A DNA stretch of 30,013 nucleotides from Sanguinoderma infundibulare. Its lineage: Eukaryota > Basidiomycota > Agaricomycetes > Polyporales > Polyporaceae. Below the pieces are notes generated by a model. That model did no database searches. It had not been told where the DNA came from and saw only the letters and a program-made list of their open reading frames with translations. Below are positions 1-24,664 of the stretch, in pieces. The number at the start of each line of letters is the position of its first letter. The first letter of the stretch is position 1. The stretch spans positions 1-30,013 of the forward strand of contig JAVLRN010000035.1 of NCBI GenBank assembly GCA_032821775.1, given 5' to 3'. Both the position numbers and the translations under genes were made by a program.

Positions 1-170
1 AAAATTGGGTATTTTTTGGTGAGAGTAATTAAAGTTACGTGATTTATATATGATGACTTTCTATGGAATTTATAAGTATACCTATCTTATATAAATTTAT
101 AATGGGGGGTAAAATTTATACTATCGAAATATCAAATTAATCAATTTCTTATATTAAGAATAATAAATTA

Positions 171-582
171 TTACATTAAATATAAATATAAATATAATAA
201 TATTCCAAATAGTAATCCGATTATATAAGCAAAAAGTTTTTTAAAATCATTATCTAAAAATAATCGTTTAACATCATCATCTAATGATGCTATATATACT
301 TTATATTCAAATAGTTTATGAATATAAATAGGGAGGTATGAGGGAAGAGTAATTTTTTTTTGAAACGAATAATAGTAATATAATTAAATCTAATATTAGA
401 TATATTATATATATTAAAATTAATATTAAATGGTAATATAACATTGTTTTAAGTGGAATAAAATATTGCATGATCACAGTTGTTAAAATAACAAGGAAAA
501 GAAAGATATAATATTTAGTATCATAGATATTATCATTATTATCATTATTTTTATTAGATGTACTTAAAAATCTAGAGTTCAA
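171..582 (-). CDS. unidentified small membrane protein ORF behind nad4 (one frameshift)
   Basis: I do not recognise this protein. The frame opens with TTG at 582 (ATA codons further upstream overlap the end of nad4) and runs to 316 in one frame. It then continues in another frame to TAA at 171. The switch is explained by a run of nine T on the plus strand (353-361), where eight would join both halves into about 136 residues. The joined protein has an Asn/Asp-rich N-terminus, two long hydrophobic segments (about residues 25-45 and 48-73), a polar stretch with the acidic motif SLDDDVKR, and a last hydrophobic helix at the C-terminus. It starts about 40 bases after nad4 ends and is probably co-transcribed with it. 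The continued open frame after the shift argues for a real gene. It could also be a plasmid-derived or decaying ORF. Confidence 0.5.
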
Positions 583-619
583 ACTAACTTTATTTTTAAA
601 TTTAGAATCTAAGATCGTA

Positions 620-3195
620 TTATGATCTATTTTTAATATTAAGGGGGGTAATAGAAATATTGTATAATAAAGAACTTACTGATAAATGTAAAGAATCTAA
701 TATAACATTAGGGAAAATACCTAATAATATAGTAGGTATTAATAAAGCTATTAGTAAATTAAATTCCAATCTAGTAATATCTTGTACTGGTTTTAAGTGA
801 GGAGAATATAATCCGTAAGATAATCTATTATAAAGATAAATAGAATAACAAGCAGATAATACAATTCCAGTAGCTCCTAAAGCTGCTATAATAGGGCTAT
901 GATTCCAAATACCAATTAAAGATAATTGTTCACCCAGGAAATTTAAAGATAAAGGTATACCAGTATTAGCTAAAGTAAATATAAAGAATAGAATAGTGAA
1001 TACAGGCATATAAGTTACCAGACCTCTCATATAGTGAATAATTCTAGTTCCTGTTCTTTCATAGATAATACCACCTACACAAATAAATAATGCTGGGGAA
1101 ACAAAACCATGTGCTAAAGATAATAAAATAGCACCTTCAATACCTTGAATACAATTAGAAAATAAACCAAGAGTAACAACACTCATATGAGCAATACTTG
1201 AGTAAGCAATTAAAGATTTAGTATCCTGTTGGACTATAGTAGCTAAAGAAGAATAAATTAAAGTAACTACAGCAATAGTTTGAATTAAAGGACCAAAGTA
1301 GTGAGAAGCATCAGGCAATAAGTTAATTAGAACTCTTAAAAACCCATAAGTAGAGAATTTTAATATAGTTCCAGCTAATAAAATAGATCCAGCTAAAGGA
1401 CATCAGCATGAGCTCTATATAACCCAACCTGTTAAAGGCCATAATGGTGTTTTTACTGCAAAAGCTAAGAAAAATGCTCAGGGTTAGGCCTTCTATCATT
1501 TCAGATACAGCTGGCTTATCTTCTCAATATGAATACAATTGTATACTGTCCTGAGGACATGGTATTCATATCTTATTTAGGTGTTAAACTAAAATCCGTC
1601 ACCGGTGAACCGGACCATTTCTTCTAATCTCATATAACAATTTTATTGTTACTTAGATGATCATGTGGCGTTTGGCCTCTACGCTTTTACAATGATAGTT
1701 TCCAGTCATTGACTTAGTTCGACGATATTCTTAAAGTAATTACTTATTCTCACTTTAAGAGGTCTCTCGAGTTTGCCACTCAGAAATAATTCATAGTAAT
1801 AAAATCATTGTTCTTTAAATTTATTTGGAGTCTACACCTATTTTATACATCATACTACTACACATATATGGTAATATTAAAGGTCTAAGTTTTTCCATAG
1901 ATTTACTTGAAATATAAATAGTAGGTTTATTTCTTTGCATATGTATACTACATTTTAAGTTAAATTTATGTATTAATATACTTTATAATAAATACACACT
2001 CTTGAATAGTAAATGATTGAGTTTGGAGAGTCAGACCCTTTGTTAACTTTAGTACCATCTCCCATAATCCAATGGGCTAATGCTTCATAAGTTAACATAT
2101 TATATAAATCTAAAGGCACTACTTTTTTCCCTTCTTGGTAAAACATATTATACCATTCGGTAAAACAAGGATAAACTCTAGTAGCAAACATGAAACAGGT
2201 AAAAATTTTACCGTTAAGATATGTTTTAGTTATTGTAGGTAGTGATCTACAGTAATGAGATAGTTTAGTATAAACTAGCCAAAGATATTCAAAATTAGTT
2301 TGTTTTAAGGCCAATAAAGTTTTACCAGATTTATTTTTATATAACCAACCATCTGACAAAAGAACTCCCAATATAATAGAATGTAAATGAACTGGAATTT
2401 GACACATTCCTCTAAGTTTTGACGTAAAACCTTTATAATTTAAGGTAGAGCCCATAGAAGTGGGAGACGAATAAACTACTAAACTTTTACATTCTCTCCC
2501 AGTATTTAAAGTGCTATTACTTGAATGAATTAATCTGTTGGTCATGTCTTTATTGCTGAAGTAGAGTGACAACCACAATATTTTTTGACTTTCTAAACTT
2601 ATTTCATTTAATGATATAAATTGGAAATCTGTAGAACCTACATAACTATAAATTTGTAATATAGCTAATAACATAAATAAAGATCCAGCTAAAGTATATA
2701 AAAAGAATAATAAAGCACTTCTTATTCTATTTACACCTGAACCATATACTATAATTATGATAAATAATATAGGTAAAACACTTTCAAAAAGATATAGAAT
2801 AAGAATAAATCTAATACAACAAATAATGCAATTTGTAATGTTTCTAAAATTAAAAATGAAATTAAAAAGTATTTAACATTTTGATAAATATTTTTATAAT
2901 TTGATAATAATGCAATAGGTGTTATAAATGTAGTTAATAATACATAATATAATGATATTCCATCTATTCCTATATTAAAATGACAAAAACTTAACTCATT
3001 AAATTCTAATATAAATTGATATCCACTTATATTTGAATCAAATTGAATCCATAATAATATAGAAATGAATAGATTGATTAAAGATGTTGATAAAGCTATT
3101 ACTTTCATTCTCCCTTCATTTTTAGGATTGTTTTCAGGAATGAATAATAATAACAGAGACCCGATTAAAGGTACAAGTAATAATGATATAAGCAT
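620..3195 (-). CDS. nad4: NADH dehydrogenase subunit 4, two exons
   Basis: Nad4 is a proton-pumping membrane subunit of respiratory complex I in the mitochondrial inner membrane. Exon 1 is 2569-3195, starting ATG and reading MLISLLLVPLIGS; exon 2 is 620-1476, ending TAA. Family stretches are plain: FNIGIDGISLYYVLLTTFITP, FAVKTPLWP, GTILKFSTYGFLRVLIN, QQDTKSLIAYSSIAHMS and FIFTLANTGIPLSLNFLGE. The total is 494 aa, normal for the family. Three frameshifts interrupt it. Exon 1 has five A (2786-2790) where six restore FYIFFESVLPI. Exon 2 has an extra G (CCC at 1423-1425) and a missing base near 1399/1400, which compensate each other around the HADVPLAG segment. Conservation on both sides makes sequence error more likely than loss of function. 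The exon 1 end is set by phase and by the usual T before, and G ending, a group I intron. Confidence 0.95.
1477..2568 (-). other. group I-type intron of nad4
   Basis: This intron interrupts nad4 between codons for ...ILWL and SFFLAFAVK. The upstream exon ends in T and the intron ends in G, as group I introns do. The 5' half carries an endonuclease ORF. The 3' part (about 1477-1800) is GC-richer, structured and non-coding, and is taken as the ribozyme core. Its core does not match the sequence family shared by most other introns here, and I did not assign a subgroup. Confidence 0.75.
1821..2568 (-). pseudogene. LAGLIDADG (type 2) endonuclease ORF in nad4 intron, frameshifted
   Basis: This is an intron homing endonuclease or maturase, continuous in frame with nad4 exon 1. 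It shows the single-chain LAGLIDADG_2 layout: a first motif IILGVLLSDGWL, a central FTEWYNMFYQEGKKVVP block, and a second motif ALAHWIMGDGTK. After that motif the frame breaks at a CCC run (2036-2038). The family C-terminus (SFTIQE..., then KPTIYISSKSMEKLRPLILPYM) continues in two other frames to TAA at 1821. At least two indels are therefore needed, one of them in a homopolymer. It is either a decaying endonuclease or an intact gene with sequence errors. Confidence 0.75.
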
Positions 3196-4233
3196 AATTT
3201 ATTTATTTTATTTAATTTAAATTCATTTTTATTCAATGAATTTTAGTAACAATTTTATTTTCTTTTCGTGAAATTTTATAAATTATTTAAACTGAATATA
3301 TTGGTTTTAAATAAGGAAAAAGTTTTATTAATAGATAATAGGACTCTATTAAAAGAGGATAATGTTATCTAATAGCAAATATCATTAAGATATTGATTTA
3401 AAAAGAATTATTTTTATTAACCTAAAAAGACTAAATAACAATGAATCATTAATTGATATTCAATTATTACTTAAGACTAAGATTAAGTTTAATTTGAATA
3501 ATAAAATCATAAGCGATAATATTAAAATCTATTAAGACAAAGTACTGTTGGAGCAAATTCACCTAGATGAAAACCCAAAGAATTTTACAATTCTAATAAT
3601 ACTATTATTTTTAAAATATAAATATAAAATTTATAATATAAAATTTATAATATAAAATAGGTCATACAGAATAATATCTTAATCACAGCCTATACACAAT
3701 AAAATATAACGGATGGGGATAGTAGATATTGATTTTTCTTGCGAAGAGATTATCTCAACAAGAGAATACTACCATAAATACTATAAGCGGAAGCACAAAG
3801 ACCTATTAATAATACAAAATACCATGTAAAACCAAGTATTAACCATAATACCTAGACTAACCGTAAAGTTTGTTTATAATAAAAAAAAATGTGACGCCCC
3901 TAATGGAAATTCCAAAAAAAATTGAATTTAATATTTTTTTTACCATTAACAGTTTCATAGTAAAAACTTGAATTAAAATAAATACTAAGTAAATCATAAC
4001 TAAATTTAATTTGAAATTCAATTGCAGTAATTCTAAAGCACCACTTACAAAACCAATAGATGGTTTTTCTAAGGTGATGAAGCTACAATATTAATATACC
4101 CTTAATGAAACCAAAATCTTTTTTTAGTTAAATTTTAAACATAATTAAATTATTTACTATAATTGTCTGTATTACTTTCATAATTAAATTACAATTTAAT
4201 AATATTAAGGGTTTCATCACAAGTATTTTTTTA
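3196..4233. other. AT-rich spacer between cox1 and nad4
   Basis: No gene can be supported in this roughly 1 kb spacer. It holds a tandem AT repeat at about 3620-3658 (unit near aaaatttataatat). On the plus strand at about 3394-3535 there is a stop-poor stretch of some 47 codons rich in Lys, Asn and Ile that could be a coding remnant. On the minus strand, short open pieces at 3530-3575 and 3745-3850 are discussed under findings. Immediately behind the cox1 stop, cccttaat near 4100 and attaaggg near 4206 form a long-range inverted pair. Confidence 0.5.
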
Positions 4234-20996
<16,763 letters not shown>

Positions 20997-21066
20997 GATC
21001 TTTACCAGAATCGAACTGGTTCTAACTTCTTGAAGGGAAGCTGTACAACCTTTATACTTAAAGACC
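20997..21066 (-). tRNA. trnE: tRNA-Glu (UUC)
   Basis: The 70-base clover leaf has acceptor GGTCTTT with AAAGATC (one G-U), anticodon stem GCTTC/GAAGT, loop CCTTCAA with anticodon TTC, and T arm ACCAG-TTCGATT-CTGGT. Position 33 is C instead of the near-universal T. It is the last tRNA before cox1. Confidence 0.88.
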
Positions 21067-21074
21067 GGGATAAT

Positions 21075-21145
21075 AGCGAATAATGGAGTCGAACCGAATC
21101 TAACAGATCATGAGACTGTCGTGCTAACCGTTACACTATATCGCT
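21075..21145 (-). tRNA. trnM: tRNA-Met (CAU), imperfect fold
   Basis: The D arm (GTG...CAC), the anticodon stem ACAG/CTGT and the loop CTCATGA with anticodon CAT support a methionine tRNA. The acceptor pairs at five positions and the T stem at only two before mismatches. Removing one A from plus-strand gcgaataatgg improves the acceptor, so an indel may be involved. It could also be degenerate or a differently modified CAU tRNA. Confidence 0.7.
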
Positions 21146-21172
21146 TGAAGGATACACTATCTTTGAAACAAT

Positions 21173-21255
21173 ACGAACAAAGAGACTCGAACTCTTAAGG
21201 AATTACTTCCACTCCTGCTTAAAAGGAGATTGTTTACCAATTTCAACATGTTCGT
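21173..21255 (-). tRNA. trnL: tRNA-Leu (UAA)
   Basis: This 83-base class II tRNA has acceptor ACGAACA/TGTTCGT, a perfect anticodon stem CTCCT/AGGAG with loop TTTAAGC (anticodon TAA), a long variable arm (TGGAAGTAATTCC) and T arm AAGAG-TTCGAGT-CTCTT. Confidence 0.93.
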
Positions 21256-21347
21256 TAGTATTAAATACACTCTCTTTTATTAATTAAAAAAAAAAAATTA
21301 AATAAAATAAAATGTTAAATTTGTAAAAATAAAATATATTATTATAA

Positions 21348-21420
21348 GGCGTCAAGAGGAATTGAACCTCTGAAAAAAAGTATTAACAGTACTCCGCAAT
21401 TACCACTCTGCCATGACACC
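21348..21420 (-). tRNA. trnN: tRNA-Asn (GUU)
   Basis: The 73-base clover leaf has acceptor GGTGTCA/TGACGCC, anticodon stem GAGTA/TACTT with loop CTGTTAA (anticodon GTT), and T arm AGAGG-TTCAATT-CCTCT. All stems are well paired. Confidence 0.94.
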
Positions 21421-21440
21421 TATCTATAAATAGATATATA

Positions 21441-21512
21441 CGGTAGGCGCGATTCGAACACGCTATACATCTCCTCCCCAAAAGGAGCGACGAACCAATT
21501 TGTCATCTACCG
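21441..21512 (-). tRNA. trnP: tRNA-Pro (UGG)
   Basis: The 72-base clover leaf has acceptor CGGTAGA/CCTACCG with one A-C mismatch at the base, anticodon stem CTCCT/AGGAG with loop TTTGGGG (anticodon TGG), and T arm GCGTG-TTCGAAT-CGCGC. It is the first tRNA of the cluster in transcription order. Confidence 0.92.
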
Positions 21513-22807
21513 TTTAAATTTTAAATAATTAAAATATAACTCTTCTTTTATTAATTAAAAATAATAGGGTATAATTAAAAAAATTATCTATAAAGTATAA
21601 ATAATGAAAAAATAATAAGTATCTTATTAACTTATAAAATATTAATTAGTTTAATAATATTTTACTTATATAAGCATTATAAATATGAAGGCGACTCTAT
21701 AGATGAGTTAAAGTAAATAACATTTATATCTTAAAATTTTTAATTGGGATACCTGGTTCCATTATATGAAAAATATCCGATATGCCACAATTTAACTTAT
21801 TAAGGATAATACACCCTTAATCTACTTAACTTAAAATAGTAATGTACAAATGAATAACAATATACAAAAATCTGCTAATGAAAAAAAAGAATAAATCTAG
21901 TAATTTAAAAAATTGGAAAAAAAAAAAAATCAGTATAATTTTTAGTAAACCTAAACTAAATTAATTCATATCATTAATCAGGATATAATGTTGATTTAAA
22001 CTTATTTTTGGTTAAATATCTAGAATCATTAAATTAATCCAAATCTAAAACTTCTACTAAAGCTAAATATGATCGTGAACCTATTATAGATATTAAAGAT
22101 TTAGTTAATGGAACTAATAATTAATTAATATCCAGTATCAGATCTAATTCTAATTTTAATACAGATCCTACAATCGATTATGTTTCACTTAAAAAAAAAA
22201 GTAATATTTAATTGATTCAATTAAGGAAGAAAGATCTATTCCTAAACATAATACTCCCATTTGTTTTGGTATAAAGGTAATTAACAAAATTTATGTTACT
22301 TAAATGTTATAAAAAATGGTTAAAATTTACCTTACATATCCCATTATCTAAATTAACTTAAAATTTAAGATAGTTATTAACTAAAAAAATTAATATTTCC
22401 TCTGCTTACAAGAATATCTAATGTTTTTTAGTTAATTGGATAGTTATAAGGTACTACTATGAAAGAAAGCAAATTTATCTGGATTACTTAAATTCTATCC
22501 TATAGATTTACTTAATTTTAAGAAAAAAAATAATTAAATTAAGAATAATGAATGTAACAGATATATATAATATTCTTATACTAACTCAAAACTATTTTAA
22601 TTTTCAGTACGATAATTTGAACTAGCTCTATTTTTCTCTTTTTAGTTAAATTATCCATATTCTATTTGAGATCTCGTTTTGTTAATTGGAATGTATTGTT
22701 TTATTAAAATTTAAAAAGAATTTTTTTGTTTTTAAATTATATCGCTGATCTAAATTAGCTTTTCTATGCTACCTTAAAAAAAAAAAAAAATAAGGGGGAA
22801 TAATTAT
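21513..22807. other. 1.3 kb AT-rich spacer between the post-cob ORF and the tRNAs
   Basis: No intact gene can be supported. The segment 22030-22300 on the plus strand looks like decayed coding sequence and is listed separately. The rest is very AT-rich with several A runs and no tRNA-like fold that I could find. It may contain processing or promoter signals that cannot be recognised by eye. Confidence 0.45.
22030..22300 (+). pseudogene. possible decayed coding sequence, plus strand
   Basis: Reading the plus strand gives stop-poor pieces with gene-like codon choice. The first is TSTKAKYDREPIIDIKDLVN, ending at a TAA; after it come NFNTDPTIDYVSLKKK and, in a shifted frame, SIKEERSIPKHNTPICFGIK. 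Stops in random sequence this AT-rich should be more frequent. No known domain was recognised, and it is the only such trace on the strand opposite to all other genes. It may be a relic of a plasmid-type gene or of a mobile ORF. This is an inference. Confidence 0.3.
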
Positions 22808-24650
22808 TTATCTTATACTAGATCTAGCTAAAACCCCTTCAACTTCGGTTAATAATGCATATATCATAACAATCGATGAGAAATCCTCTATATAGGGACC
22901 TCTTTCTAAAACATTATTAAAAATAATATTATTATTATAAACCCCTATTCCATTTGTTTGATTTAATACACTTTCGAATCTAGTTAAATTATCTGAATTA
23001 AGACCTATTGCTCTATTTAAGACCCCATGTTCATCAGCCATTATCACTGAATTATTCCTTAATAAAGGTTCAGCAGCAATAACTCTTTGACTTATAGTCG
23101 ATAGTATAAAGTTATACCATCTACCGATTAAATTGAGACGTTCATCATTACACATTGAAACCATTTGTTCCTTATTATCAGTGTAAAACCGTGTTACTGT
23201 TACACGGTTTACATTACAAACTTCCTTAGTAAGAACAGCTTTTAGCCAAAGGTTACCATTACAATAACCAAAAAAATGAAGAAAAGAATCCGAACCTGGT
23301 GTAAAATATAATCTACTATCTCTAGAATTGTTAAATCGTTCTCTTACATGTGAATCAAAACCATTATCAATATTACAAGGTTGTGTTATTAACCTACCAT
23401 TTCCATTAGGAATTAAAGTATATTTATGTAAATCATGGCTAGTAAAAATTCCACAAAAATCTTCTAGATAAGAAGATATATTCCTTCTATCTTGGATACT
23501 GATTGGGTAATGACTTAATATATGACTATAACTACCATATATAGAATTAGCTCTAATATTCCATTTGGTAAATGAGAACCATAGACAAGATTGTAATATA
23601 TTGGTACACCAGTAGATTTGGCTATCACTATTATATTAACCACTTCAGAAGCTGGTTTTATAAAAACTTCACCTAATAAAATCTGATTAAATGCAGAATT
23701 GTAACAAGCTTTTTTTAAGACTAGTGCCTTATAATGGTTAATTAGCTCTCTAAATTCTGGGCAATCATTACAGGCTGTGTCTAAAGCTGATATATTTCTC
23801 CAAAAGGATCCTTCATTGAAAACAATATGTAAATTATTTGGACAAGGAAAATTACTTATGATATAAATACTTTTTAAATTATTGGGTATTTCTTTTACTT
23901 CTGCTTCCACTAATGCTTTATCATGCTGTAGATCGCTTTTAGTAGTAGCAAAATTTCTTGGGTCATCACAATAAATAACATCACAAAAACCTAACCATTT
24001 AAACAATTGACAGTTAAACAATTGACTGTTAACCAATTGAGATAAACATAGAAATATAGGAAAAGGTAATAAAAATAAATAATGAAAAAAAGTAAATTTA
24101 AAGCTTTGATTTAAATCAAGTTCATATTTATATGAGTCAAAATTTTTACAAATATAATAAAAAAAGTTGAAAAACTTAAGATATTTATACATAGAAAAGA
24201 TTCAAAGTAATCACCACCAAAAAAATCAAAGTAATAATAATCAATTCTAATTGCTACCAATAAACTCAATACTATTAGTAGAATATTAAAAGTTAAATAT
24301 AATATAAAATAAGGATAAACTTTAACATTATTTTTTAATTCCTTGATAAAGAATGGTATACCTTTAAATAAAGTTATAAATATTCTACACAAAAGATTAA
24401 ATTTCACAAATAATAAATAAAATAATCCTATTAAAAATAATATACCTTTTAATTTGTCAGAGATATTTAGGGTAATAAATATTTCTTGTCTTAAGAATAA
24501 AGTAATTAAACCAGAAATAATTAGTATAATACTAAAAATAATACTATTAAAAATAAAACCAGTTTGTAACCTTAAAACCTTATAAAAATAATTTAATATT
24601 AAATTAAATCTATTTGTCTCAGGTAGAGGTCCGACCTTCCAAATTCTTAT
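22808..24650 (-). CDS. long unidentified ORF behind cob, N-terminal membrane helices, two frameshifts
   Basis: I do not recognise this protein of about 614 residues. It opens just after the cob stop; an ATA at 24650 or the ATG at 24660 (another frame) may start it. Early sequence KVGPLPETNRFNLILNYFY is followed by four or more hydrophobic helices (about residues 30-52, 68-85, 115-135, 180-205). A soluble region of roughly 390 residues comes next, with Cys-rich spots (FCDVIYCDD, FPCPNN, TACNDCPEF) and segments such as VNIIVIAKSTGVPIYYNLVYG, FLHFFGYCNGNLWLKAV and GRWYNFILSTISQRVIAAEP. The frame shifts at T7 on the transcribed strand near 24155 (eight needed) and near 23555 (one base missing); elsewhere it is open. 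It is co-oriented with cob and probably co-transcribed. No polymerase or endonuclease motif was seen. Confidence 0.6.
23183..23212. repeat. GC-richer hairpin inside the post-cob ORF
   Basis: The arms gtaaaaccgtgt (23183-23194) and acacggtttac (23202-23212) pair over 11 bp with one bulged base and a 7-base loop. The hairpin lies in the coding frame (VNRVTVTRFYTD) and is much GC-richer than its surroundings. Confidence 0.7.
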
Positions 24651-24664
24651 TTGGAAACATTAAA

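Noticed and set aside
3196..4233. Additional tRNA or RNase P RNA gene
   Set aside because: No clover leaf and no conserved RNase P core sequence could be found by eye.
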